Positions 1 through 8,072 of a stretch of 64,000 nucleotides of DNA are shown one piece after another. Origin of the DNA: Gordonibacter urolithinfaciens (lineage in GTDB: Bacteria > Actinomycetota > Coriobacteriia > Coriobacteriales > Eggerthellaceae). Numbering within the stretch: position 1 is the first letter of the stretch; each line of letters opens with the position of its first letter. The stretch covers positions 1,798,001-1,862,000 of the forward strand of contig NZ_LT900217.1 of NCBI RefSeq assembly GCF_900199375.1. Direction: 5' to 3'. Both the position numbers and the translations under genes were made by a program. The notes under the pieces are model-generated. The model had not been told where the DNA came from, searched no databases, and saw nothing but the letters and a program-made list of their open reading frames with translations.

Positions 1-1062
1 TTCGGCATGCTGGGAATGACGCCCACGCTGACGTTCGGCATTGCCTCGGCACTTGCCACGGGGGTGCTGTCGCTGGGCATCGCGCTGCTCGACCCGCTGC
101 TGCGGTGGGTTATCGCCTTCGTTTTACCGGCTTTCGTCGTGCTGCTGTTCTACTGTGCGAAGGGCAAGGCGTTCCCCGACCAGAAGGTGCTGTACCGCGA
201 GTCTACGAACGACCTGCTTATTCCCTACCGCTTCATGGCCACGTCCGTCACGCAGGGTTTGGCGCTGGGCATACCGCTGGGCTTCTTGAGCTTCTCGGGC
301 TTTCTCTCGCAGATGCTCGACTCTGTTGGGTACTTCTTCGCGGCATCGCTCGCCTTGCTGGCGGTGCTGGTGCTGCAGATGGACTTCAACCGTTCCATCT
401 ACCAGATAGGGTTTCCGCTTGCGGGGGCGGGTTTGCTGGCGGTGGGCGTGCTGGGGCCGACGTCGGTTATGGCAGGCGTGCTGCAGGTGACGGGCTTCCT
501 GTACCTCGACCTGGTGCTATGGGGTTTGGGATCGTATCTCATCAAAAACTGCGACCAGCCGGCCACCTGGGTTGCCTCTTGTCCCAGCACGGCGCTCATG
601 ACGGGGCGCGCGCTGGGCATCGTGGTGGGCAGCGTGGCCCTGCAGGTGCTGGCGGGCTCCGAGCAAGTCGTGGTGTTCTTCTGCGCTCTGGCCTTCTTGG
701 TGCTGATGATGGCGTTGCTGCTGACGAACAATGCGAACATGCGCACAGGTTGGGGGTTCGTGCGTCCCGGCGATCCCGACGAGCCCACGGACAGCTATCG
801 CACCTGCGAGGTGGTCGCGCAGGACTTCGGGCTGACGCAGCGCGAATTGGAGATCATGTACAGCCTGATAGAGGGAAAGTCGCGCAAGGAGATAGCCGAG
901 GATCTGTACATCACCTCGAACACCATCAAGACGCACCTGCACAACCTGTACGGCAAGCTCGACATCCACTCCGAGAGCGACTTGAAGGCGTTTGTGGCGA
1001 AACGCGAGCGGATGTTCTCCACCGAAGAGGATGCCGTGCCCCTGCCGCCCGAGCAGGTATGA
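1..1062 (+). CDS. LuxR-type regulator with membrane N-terminus (5' partial)
   Basis: The reading frame is open at the left edge, so the start lies outside the window. The visible part begins with a series of hydrophobic membrane helices (roughly the first 240 residues) and ends in a LuxR/GerE helix-turn-helix: DFGLTQRELEIM begins near visible residue 272, followed by SRKEIAEDL and SNTIKTHLHNLYGKL. Membrane-anchored LuxR proteins of this kind are abundant in Eggerthellaceae and often sit beside reductase or transporter operons. The ligand cannot be read from the sequence. The downstream neighbour mscL is convergent, so the target operon is probably upstream of the window. Confidence 0.85.
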   Translation, partial: FGMLGMTPTLTFGIASALATGVLSLGIALLDPLLRWVIAFVLPAFVVLLFYCAKGKAFPDQKVLYRESTNDLLIPYRFMATSVTQGLALGIPLGFLSFSGFLSQMLDSVGYFFAASLALLAVLVLQMDFNRSIYQIGFPLAGAGLLAVGVLGPTSVMAGVLQVTGFLYLDLVLWGLGSYLIKNCDQPATWVASCPSTALMTGRALGIVVGSVALQVLAGSEQVVVFFCALAFLVLMMALLLTNNANMRTGWGFVRPGDPDEPTDSYRTCEVVAQDFGLTQRELEIMYSLIEGKSRKEIAEDLYITSNTIKTHLHNLYGKLDIHSESDLKAFVAKRERMFSTEEDAVPLPPEQV

Positions 1063-1096
1063 GGGCGGGTGCGGCAACGCTCGACAGGTGGACGTC

Positions 1097-1546
1097 CTAC
1101 GCCTTGGCAGTGAGGCCGGCGGGCTCGGGCAGCTCGGCCGTGCAGTGGGGGCAGCGCGTGGCGCCCTTGGTTACCTCTTCGAGACAGTACGGGCAGTGCG
1201 GGGCCCTCTCCTCCTCGGCTTGCTTGCCGTGCTTCGCCAGCGAGCGGGCCTTGTTCAGGGCCTTCACCATGAGGAACACCACGAACGCGATGATGACGAA
1301 CTGAATGACGGCGTTGATGAAGCTTCCGTAGGCGATGGCGGAATCGCCCGCTCCCAGCGGCAGATACAGCTTCAAGTTCGAGAAGTTCACGCCGCCGGTG
1401 AACGCGCCCACGATCGGCATGATGAGGTCGCTCACGGCCGAGTTGACGATGGCGGTGAACGCCGCGCCGATGACCACGGCCACGGCCAGGTCCATCACGT
1501 TGCCCTGATTGATGAAATCCTTGAATTCTTGGAGAAACTTCTTCAT
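1097..1546 (-). CDS. mscL: Large-conductance mechanosensitive channel with zinc-ribbon tail
   Basis: This 149-residue protein is an MscL channel, which opens under membrane tension to release solutes during hypo-osmotic shock. The N-terminal MKKFLQEFKDFI helix, TM1 (NVMDLAVAVVIGAAFTAIV) and TM2 (AVIQFVIIAFVVFLMVKALN) are typical. The family is usually about 130-140 residues. Here the cytoplasmic helix is followed by a CPYC-x10-CPHC pair at residues 118-135, which looks like a zinc ribbon. The frame runs further upstream, but the ATG at 1546 is the family start and has an AAAGGG ribosome site. It is divergent from menF. Confidence 0.93.
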   Translation of the reverse strand: MKKFLQEFKDFINQGNVMDLAVAVVIGAAFTAIVNSAVSDLIMPIVGAFTGGVNFSNLKLYLPLGAGDSAIAYGSFINAVIQFVIIAFVVFLMVKALNKARSLAKHGKQAEEERAPHCPYCLEEVTKGATRCPHCTAELPEPAGLTAKA

Positions 1547-1826
1547 GGAGGCCCTTTCGTTGTAGATCGTGACGCTTCGTCCTCGGAAATTCATTTCAGT
1601 ATAGAATGCGACCCGTGTGCAAACGAGAAGTTCATGGAATCGTTGACCGGCGCACGCCGGCAACCCCTCGCGGCCGCGATCGGGAACCCGGCGCTCGGAC
1701 GGGTATACTATGGGGCTGTGCAATCTCGCGCGTTGCTGCTCCCGGACGATCGGAGGACCTCGTGAACAAAGTGAAGACCATGGTGAAGACGGCGCTCGGC
1801 TGCGAGCCGGCGCGGTAAGGAGCGTC

Positions 1827-3086
1827 ATGACCAAGATCCACTCGCATACCCTGCCGATCGAGGCTGATATCGTCGATGCGTTCTGCCTGATGCAGAAAGG
1901 GTTCACCGACCAGTTCGTGTACTACGACAAGCAGCGGGCGTGCCGTTATATGGGGCTCGGGCGCTGCATTGCGCTGCCGACGCTCGACGAGGCCGAGAGC
2001 GAGCTGGAGGGGCCGGTGGAACAGCCGCCCGTGTACTTCTCGTTCAACCGCTTCGATGCGGAGAACCCGGCCCCTGCCGACGAGCTGTTCGAGGCGTTCC
2101 CGCGGCTGAAGTTCATGCTGCCGGAGATCGTGCTTATTGAGAACGAGCGGGGCACGCTTCTGCAGGTGAACTCGTTAGGACCGGTGTACGCGGGGCGCAT
2201 CGAGCGGTTCGCGCGCCAGGCGCTGGCCGCGCCGCCGCGCCGTCGCATGACGGTGCCGTACCGGCTGGAGCCCGACTCACGCGAGGCATGGCGCGCGGCC
2301 GTGGGCGCCGGTTTGGCGGCCATCGAGACGGGACGCGTGGACAAGGTGGTGCTGTCGAGGCGGCAGCGCCTGGTGGCCGAGCGGCCGTTCTCATCGAAGG
2401 ACCTGCTGGTGAACCTGATAGACGGGCCGGCGCGCGGCACGGTGCTCCTGTACCGCTACGCTGACGTGTTCTTCTGCGGGTGCACGCCCGAGCTGCTGGT
2501 GCGCAAGCGCGGCGCCGAGCTGGAGAGCATGTGCTTGGCGGGCACCTGCCCGGCCGGCGGCTCCGAGGATGAGCGCGCACGGCTGGCCGCCGAGCTCATG
2601 GACGACCCGAAGAACCGCGCCGAGCACGACTACGTGGTGCGGTTCATCCGCGAGGTGTTCCGGCGCACGTGCTACGGCGTTGACGTGCCTGCCGAGCCGG
2701 GCATCCTGCCGCTCACGCACGTACAGCACCTGTGCACGCCGGCGCGGGCGCGCCTTTTGGAGGGCGTGGACCTGTGGTCGATGATGGAGGACCTGCATCC
2801 CACGCCGGCCGTGGCCGGCACGCCGGTGGGCGAGGCGAAGATGCTGCTGCGCGAGGTGGAGGCGTACAACCGCGGCTTCTTCGCGGGCGCGTGCGGCTAC
2901 GTGGACGGCGCCGGCGACGGCGAGTTCTCGGTGGCGCTGCGCACTGGCGTGTTCGACGGCGAGATCGGCTGGGTGTACGCCGGTTGCGGCATCGTGGAGG
3001 GCAGCGTGGCCGACGACGAGTACGACGAGATAGGCATGAAGCTGAAGACGGTGCTCTCGGCATTCGACGGGGGCGAGGCGCGATGA
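1827..3086 (+). CDS. menF: Isochorismate synthase, menaquinone pathway
   Basis: MenF converts chorismate to isochorismate, the first committed step of the o-succinylbenzoate route to menaquinone. The 419-residue protein has the chorismate-binding C-terminal half of the MenF/EntC/TrpE family: DKVVLSRR, the AGTCPAGGSEDE region, KNRAEHDYVVRFI, LHPTPAVAGTP, and the Mg-binding region ending in GCGIVEGSVADDEYDE. The ATG is preceded by AAGGAG at 1817-1822; an upstream in-frame extension lacks family similarity. The stop overlaps the menD start in an ATGA, so the two are translationally coupled. A TATACT at 1703-1708 is a possible -10. Confidence 0.95.
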   Translation: MTKIHSHTLPIEADIVDAFCLMQKGFTDQFVYYDKQRACRYMGLGRCIALPTLDEAESELEGPVEQPPVYFSFNRFDAENPAPADELFEAFPRLKFMLPEIVLIENERGTLLQVNSLGPVYAGRIERFARQALAAPPRRRMTVPYRLEPDSREAWRAAVGAGLAAIETGRVDKVVLSRRQRLVAERPFSSKDLLVNLIDGPARGTVLLYRYADVFFCGCTPELLVRKRGAELESMCLAGTCPAGGSEDERARLAAELMDDPKNRAEHDYVVRFIREVFRRTCYGVDVPAEPGILPLTHVQHLCTPARARLLEGVDLWSMMEDLHPTPAVAGTPVGEAKMLLREVEAYNRGFFAGACGYVDGAGDGEFSVALRTGVFDGEIGWVYAGCGIVEGSVADDEYDEIGMKLKTVLSAFDGGEAR

Positions 3087-4957
3087 CGGCCGACCCGCAG
3101 GCGACGGCGCTGTTCCTGGGCGCGTTCTTCGACGAGCTGGCGCGCTGGGGCGTGCGTGACGTGGTGGTGAGCCCCGGGTCGCGCTCCACGCCGCTGTCCA
3201 TGACGGCGTTCGAGTTGTCGCGGCGCGCGCCGGAGCGGATGCGCCTGTTCGTGGACGTGGACGAGCGCGGCGCGGCCTTCTTCGCGCTCGGGCTGGCGAA
3301 GGCGAGCGGGCGTCCGGCGGCGCTCGTGTGCACGTCGGGCTCGGCGGTGGCGAACTACTATCCGGCGGTCATGGAGGCGGAGTCGTCGCGCGTGCCGCTC
3401 GTGGTGCTCACGGGCGACCGGCCGCCGAGGCTGCAGGGCCTCGGCGCGCCGCAGACATGCGACCAGCTGAACGCCTATGGCAACCACGTGCGGGCGTTCC
3501 GGCAGATGCCGCTTCCCTCGGGCGACGATGCGGCGCTCGCGTTCGCCCGCCAGGCCGCGCGCGAGGCGGTCATCGCGGCGGGCGAGGGGTGCTTCGGCGG
3601 GCCCGTGCACTTGAACTTCCCGTTCGACGAGCCGCTCAAGCCCGATTTCGGCGTGGAGGGGCTGTTCGAATCGGCGCAGCGCGCGAATGTTTCACGTGAA
3701 ACATCTGTTCCTGTTGCGAGACAGCTCGCGCTCGGCGACGCCGAGCATCTGGCCGCGCTGTTCGCGGGAAAACGTGCGCTCGTGTACGCGGGCGAGGGTA
3801 CCTGCACAGGCGAGCTCGAAGCCGGCAAGGTGCTCAGCTGGGCGCGAGCTTTCCGCTTGCCATTGCTCGCGGATCCGTTGTCCGGTCTGCGGTCTTCGGA
3901 CGACCCCCTAGTCATCGACAACTACGACTCCGTGCTCGGCCCGGGCGGTACGGTTCCCGATGGCCTTGCGCCCGAGGTGGTCGTGCGGTTCGGGCGCTAT
4001 CCGGTGTCGAAGAAGGCGACGCAGCTGGTTGCCGCGGCGCGTCCGGTGCAGATCGTGGTCGACCCGCTGGAGACGCGCGACTGCAACGCGGCCACCGACG
4101 TGTTCGTGCGCTGCAGGCCATCGGAGCTGGCGGGGTCGCTCGGGTTCGCGTACGACGTGCAGACGATCGATTGCGATCCCGACGACGCGCAGCGGGCCTT
4201 CGCGCGCGCGTGGATCGACGCGAACGACGCCGCGCGCAAGCGCATCGCTTCGGTGGACGATGCGGAGGCCGGCTTCGAGGGCGCGTTCGTCCGGCGGGTC
4301 GTGGAGCTTGCGCCGGAGGGATCGTGCCTGTTCGCAGCCAACTCCATGAGCGTGCGGGCGCTCGACACGTTCTACCTGAAAAGTGCCAAGCGCCTCGCCA
4401 TCCTGTGCAACCGGGGCCTCAACGGCATTGACGGCACGGTGTCCACGGCGCTGGGCGCGGCGCAGCACTTCGCCCAGACCACGCTGGTCACGGGCGATCT
4501 CACCCTGCTGCACGACCTGAACGCCCTTGCGCTGCAGCGCGAGCTGCGCTTGCAGCGGGAGGCAGCGGCGTGCGTCTCCGCCTCGCTCGACGCGGCGTCC
4601 AGCGAGGCGGCCAGCGCCGTAACGCCCGGCCATGCGACCGATGCGGCATTCGACAACGTCGCGCCCGGCGCGGTTCCGAGCATCGTCATCGTGCTGCTGA
4701 ACAACAACGGCGGCGGCATCTTCGATATGCTGCCCCAGAAATCGGAGGACCCGTATTTCGAGCGGCTGTTCCTCACCCCGCAGGACGTGGATTTCCGGGC
4801 GGCTGCGCAGGCGTTCGGCGTGCCGTACCGCCGCGCCGACACCGTGCCGGCGTTCGACGAAGCCTACCGCGCGCTGCTCGGCACCCCCGGCATCTCGCTC
4901 GTCGAGGTTCGCGTGCCGCTTTCGGGGTTGAAGGATCGCTATGCCCCGTACTGGTAG
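3083..4957 (+). CDS. menD: 2-succinyl-5-enolpyruvyl-6-hydroxy-3-cyclohexene-1-carboxylate synthase
   Basis: MenD is the thiamine-diphosphate enzyme that joins isochorismate and 2-oxoglutarate to give SEPHCHC. The 624-residue protein shows the N-terminal VVSPGSRSTPL motif, the cofactor glutamate region FVDVDERGAAFFALG, the LTGDRPPRLQG stretch, and a C-terminal ThDP/Mg segment (GDLTLLHDLNALAL, then LLNNNGGGIFD). It overlaps menF by four bases. There are two oddities: a perfect parS site encodes residues around 202-207 (NVSRET), and a low-complexity Ala/Ser-rich insertion lies near residues 495-530, between the two halves of the ThDP-binding region. Confidence 0.95.
   Translation: MTADPQATALFLGAFFDELARWGVRDVVVSPGSRSTPLSMTAFELSRRAPERMRLFVDVDERGAAFFALGLAKASGRPAALVCTSGSAVANYYPAVMEAESSRVPLVVLTGDRPPRLQGLGAPQTCDQLNAYGNHVRAFRQMPLPSGDDAALAFARQAAREAVIAAGEGCFGGPVHLNFPFDEPLKPDFGVEGLFESAQRANVSRETSVPVARQLALGDAEHLAALFAGKRALVYAGEGTCTGELEAGKVLSWARAFRLPLLADPLSGLRSSDDPLVIDNYDSVLGPGGTVPDGLAPEVVVRFGRYPVSKKATQLVAAARPVQIVVDPLETRDCNAATDVFVRCRPSELAGSLGFAYDVQTIDCDPDDAQRAFARAWIDANDAARKRIASVDDAEAGFEGAFVRRVVELAPEGSCLFAANSMSVRALDTFYLKSAKRLAILCNRGLNGIDGTVSTALGAAQHFAQTTLVTGDLTLLHDLNALALQRELRLQREAAACVSASLDAASSEAASAVTPGHATDAAFDNVAPGAVPSIVIVLLNNNGGGIFDMLPQKSEDPYFERLFLTPQDVDFRAAAQAFGVPYRRADTVPAFDEAYRALLGTPGISLVEVRVPLSGLKDRYAPYW
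3688..3703. other. parS: parS centromere site (intragenic)
   Basis: TGTTTCACGTGAAACA is a perfect 16-bp palindrome and an exact match to the conserved bacterial chromosomal parS consensus bound by ParB/Spo0J. It lies inside the menD coding sequence. A second identical copy is at 33620-33635. In most bacteria parS sites cluster near oriC. Confidence 0.88.
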
Positions 4958-5011
4958 AAGGCACGGCGACGCTTTCCAAGTGAGTGGCGCTATAAATAAC
5001 CAAAAGAGTCA

Positions 5012-5171
5012 TGGACAAAATGCAAGGCTATGGCAAGGGTCGTTTGGACAGCGCGAGCGAGGCCGAAGAAAGCAAGCATCTGACCTTGCGTATTGCTTGG
5101 CTGCCAAGTCTCCAACGTCGAGGTCTCGCTTGTGCGGCCCGATTTTCGACCATAGCCTTGAATTCTGTCCA
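5012..5171. repeat. 160-bp palindromic element (family A)
   Basis: The 22-bp ends TGGACAAAATGCAAGGCTATGG and, inverted, TGGACAGAATTCAAGGCTATGG match at 20 positions. The interior also contains nested inverted pieces, so the whole unit could fold into one long imperfect hairpin. It fills the gap between menD and menH and has no credible gene. Its ends resemble the inner repeat at 17638-17765. Confidence 0.75.
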
Positions 5172-5215
5172 CTATCTTCTGTCCGTATCGGCACCGCAGG
5201 GAAAGAGGCCGCACC

Positions 5216-6136
5216 ATGGCGAAACGAGAGGGGTTCTTCCAGCATGATGGCGCGCGCTACCGCTTCGCCGTCTGGGAAAGCGAGGCTGCCGAAGCCGCGC
5301 CTGTCGTGCTGCTGCATGGCTTTGCCCAGAGCGCCGCAAGCTGGGATGGCATAGCCGAGCTCTTGGGCCGCACGCGCTCCGTCGTGGCGCTCGATCTCGT
5401 TGGCCACGGCGGCAGCGACCGGCCAGAGGGTGCTGATGCCTATGCGCTCGGGGCGCAGGGCGAGATGCTGCTGGCGTACCTCGCATCTCCGGTTGGCGTT
5501 GCTGCCCTCGCCGCGCCAGGAAGGTCAAACGGAGGTTCCGCATCGGCTGCGCAGGGCTCTCGGAAACCCTTGGTGGTGGGCTACTCGATGGGAGGGCGTG
5601 TCGCGCTTGCCGCCGCCAGCAGTCAGCCGGAAACGTTCGCCCGTTTTGCTGGGGGCCTCGTGCTGGAAAGCGCCGGGCTGGGCCCGGTTGACGAGCGCGA
5701 GCGCGAAGACGCTGCCGAGCGCGATGCGCGCAACGCCGCAGCCCTGCGCCGCGACGGGCTCTCGGCGTTCATGGATGCCTGGGAGCGCCTGGACCTGTTC
5801 GCCACCCAGCGCGACCTGCCTGCCTCGGCCCGCGAACGCATGCGTGCCAGTCGTCTGGCGAACGATGCCGAAGCCCTCGCCCGCACGTTCGAGCATGCTG
5901 GCCAGCACGCCATGCCCGCGCGCGTGGACGTCCTTGCTGCGCTCGCCTCGCTGCGCGCCAGCGGCGCGCCGGTGCGGTATATCGCTGGAGCGCTCGACGT
6001 GAAGTACCGCACGCTTGCCGAGGGCTTGGAGGATGAAGGGCTGTGCGAGGTGCGCATCGTGGCCGGAGCGGGCCACAACGTCCACCTCGAGGCGCCTGCG
6101 GCCTACCTGCGTGCCCTCGAGGGATTCCCCGGATAG
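5216..6136 (+). CDS. menH: Alpha/beta hydrolase, probable SHCHC synthase
   Basis: This is a 306-residue alpha/beta-hydrolase fold protein in the menaquinone cluster, most likely the MenH step (loss of pyruvate from SEPHCHC). Visible features are the oxyanion region VLLHGFAQSAASWDG, the nucleophile elbow GYSMGGR, and the catalytic histidine in GAGHNVHLEAP near the C-terminus. AAAGAGG precedes the ATG. It is somewhat longer than typical MenH (about 250 residues), mainly because of a Ser/Gly/Ala-rich insertion before the nucleophile elbow. Assignment to MenH rests on fold plus position. Confidence 0.85.
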   Translation: MAKREGFFQHDGARYRFAVWESEAAEAAPVVLLHGFAQSAASWDGIAELLGRTRSVVALDLVGHGGSDRPEGADAYALGAQGEMLLAYLASPVGVAALAAPGRSNGGSASAAQGSRKPLVVGYSMGGRVALAAASSQPETFARFAGGLVLESAGLGPVDEREREDAAERDARNAAALRRDGLSAFMDAWERLDLFATQRDLPASARERMRASRLANDAEALARTFEHAGQHAMPARVDVLAALASLRASGAPVRYIAGALDVKYRTLAEGLEDEGLCEVRIVAGAGHNVHLEAPAAYLRALEGFPG

Positions 6137-6138
6137 CG

Positions 6139-6240
6139 CCGCGCCCCTTAGCCCGCGCGCCCGGCGAAGGGGCGCGGGTACGAACGGCGGCGGGAGTGGG
6201 ATGGCGCAAGGGCCTCTGCGCACCGTGCCATTCCGCTCCC
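6139..6240. terminator. Two hairpins between convergent menH and tetR
   Basis: CCGCGCCCCTT at 6139-6149 pairs perfectly with AAGGGGCGCGG at 6167-6177, just after the menH stop. A second inverted repeat (6192-6205 with 6227-6240, 12 of 14 positions) precedes the end of the convergent tetR gene. Neither has a clear T tract, so they are terminator-like rather than textbook terminators. Confidence 0.6.
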
Positions 6241-6257
6241 GGGACCCACGGTGTTCC

Positions 6258-6815
6258 TCAAGCGCGGGGCGTCGTCAGCTTCAACAGGCTCTCGGCCTGC
6301 GCCTTGACCTCTCCTACTTCTAGATCGGGGTGCTGGAAGAGCCAGAGCCTGACGATGCCCACCCAGCCCGAGGTAACGTAGTGGAACAGGAATTCCACCG
6401 CCTGCTCGGACATGTCGGGGTTCGCCTGCTCCCAGCTTTCGTGATAGGTGGCATGCAGGTGGGCGAGCACGCGATCGATGAGGTTTCCCTCGCCACGGTT
6501 CTCGAACACCGCCTTCGCCACCACGCGATGCTCGGCCACGAAGTCGATAATATCCGAAGAGATGGCGTACACGTCGGGCGGTAGCTTAGCCAAGCGCTGC
6601 CCCAAGCCGGCGAACAGATCGTCCTGCATGGCCAGCAACAACGCGAACGGATCCGAGTAGTACTTGTAGAACGTCTTGCGCGAAATGCCCGCGTCGCCGC
6701 AGACCTCGCTTACCGTGATGTCCGACACGGCCTTGCTCTGCAGCGCCCGCTCGAACGACGCGAACAGGCGCTCTTTGGTACAGCGTTGTCGGGAATCCTT
6801 CGGTTCGACGTACAT
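6258..6815 (-). CDS. TetR/AcrR family transcriptional regulator
   Basis: This 185-residue protein has an N-terminal TetR helix-turn-helix (ITVSEVCGDAGISRKTFYKYYSDPFALL, about residues 37-65) and a C-terminal domain of the TetR_C type found in many Firmicute and actinobacterial repressors. It is transcribed divergently from menB across a 319-bp gap, so autoregulation and control of menB/menEC are plausible but not shown. The AGGTCC box before the ATG is a modest ribosome site. Confidence 0.85.
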   Translation of the reverse strand: MYVEPKDSRQRCTKERLFASFERALQSKAVSDITVSEVCGDAGISRKTFYKYYSDPFALLLAMQDDLFAGLGQRLAKLPPDVYAISSDIIDFVAEHRVVAKAVFENRGEGNLIDRVLAHLHATYHESWEQANPDMSEQAVEFLFHYVTSGWVGIVRLWLFQHPDLEVGEVKAQAESLLKLTTPRA

Positions 6816-7134
6816 CGGACCTCCTCGCTCGGGCTTTCGGCGGGTGCGGGCACCATTATAGTACGACCGGACCGGGCTTTTTTCGCCTCCGCCTGCCGCT
6901 GCGAGATTCGCCGTCCTCCCGTACGTTGGCTGGTGCGGTCCTGCAAAGACGTGCCGGGGGAAGGAGCGCCTGCTCCGTCTTCAGGTTTTCGTTGACGGCC
7001 ACCGTTCTTTTTCGGAATTATTCTGCGTTCGGCTGTTTCAGGCTTCGGGGCGCGTTAGTATATGCTCATCTTACCGAACATTTTTCCCTAACAGACGTGC
7101 TCGGACGATCGGGGCGCGCAACGAAAGGACGGCC
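6816..7134. promoter_or_regulatory. Divergent tetR-menB intergenic region
   Basis: This is 319 bp without a gene. Near the tetR side there is an ATTATA at about 6853-6858, which reads TATAAT toward tetR. Near the menB side GTATATGCT (about 7059) is a possible -10, and AACGAAAGGA supplies the ribosome site before 7135. I do not see an unambiguous TetR operator palindrome. Confidence 0.4.
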
Positions 7135-7974
7135 ATGGGCGATACCGCGTGGCAGGCGGGCAAGGCATACCGCGAGATCATCTACGAAACCTGCGATGGC
7201 ATCGCCAAGATCACCATCAACCGGCCCGAGCGCCGCAACGCCTTCACGCCGCTCACGGTGAACGAGCTCTACGACGCGTTTACCGTGGCGCGCGACGACG
7301 CGGCCATCGGCGTGATCATCCTCACCGGCGCCAACCACGAGGGGCGCTCCGAGGACCAGGCGTTCTGCTCCGGCGGCGACCAGAAGATCCGCGGCAACGG
7401 CGGCTATGTGGGCGAGGACAACATCCCGCGCCTCAACGTGCTGGACCTCCAGCGCCTCATCCGCGTGGTGCCCAAGCCCGTCATCGCCATGGTGAACGGC
7501 TACGCCATCGGCGGCGGCCATGTGCTGCACATCCTGTGCGACTTGTCGCTCGCGGCCGACACGGCCAAGTTCGGCCAGACCGGCCCCAAAGTGGGCAGCT
7601 TCGACGCGGGCTACGGCGCGGGCTATCTGGCCAACATCGTGGGCCAGAAGAAGGCGCGCGAGATCTGGTACCTCTGCCGCCAGTACACGGCCGCGGAGGC
7701 GCTGGAGATGGGCCTGGTGAACAAGGTGGTGCCGTTCGACCAGCTGGAGGCGGAGTGCGTGAGCTGGGCGCGCGAGATGCTGGCCCTGTCGCCCACGGCG
7801 CTGCGCTTCATGAAGGCGTCGTTCAACGCGGCCACCGACGGCCTGGCCGGTATCCAGCAGCTCGCCGGCGACGCGACGCTTCTGTACTACACCACCGACG
7901 AGGCGAAGGAGGGTCGCGACGCGTTCAAGGAGAAGCGCGCGCCCGACTTCACGCAGTTCCCGAAATTTCCGTAG
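7135..7974 (+). CDS. menB: 1,4-dihydroxy-2-naphthoyl-CoA synthase
   Basis: MenB closes the ring of o-succinylbenzoyl-CoA to give DHNA-CoA. The 279-residue crotonase-fold protein is full length and shows [18 protein letters not shown], the oxyanion-hole segment [22 protein letters not shown], the [12 protein letters not shown] loop containing catalytic residues, and the C-terminal [14 protein letters not shown] signature of MenB rather than a general enoyl-CoA hydratase. CGAAAGGA precedes the ATG. The next gene, the menE-menC fusion, begins 98 bp downstream on the same strand. Confidence 0.96.
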   Translation: MGDTAWQAGKAYREIIYETCDGIAKITINRPERRNAFTPLTVNELYDAFTVARDDAAIGVIILTGANHEGRSEDQAFCSGGDQKIRGNGGYVGEDNIPRLNVLDLQRLIRVVPKPVIAMVNGYAIGGGHVLHILCDLSLAADTAKFGQTGPKVGSFDAGYGAGYLANIVGQKKAREIWYLCRQYTAAEALEMGLVNKVVPFDQLEAECVSWAREMLALSPTALRFMKASFNAATDGLAGIQQLAGDATLLYYTTDEAKEGRDAFKEKRAPDFTQFPKFP

Positions 7975-8072
7975 GGTCGGGCAGAGTCGTCAGGGAAGCG
8001 TCGTGCAGCTCGGCGGGGCGGCTTCCCGGGAGCAAGACAGGATGCGAGGCAGGAATCAGGAACGGGTAGGCG

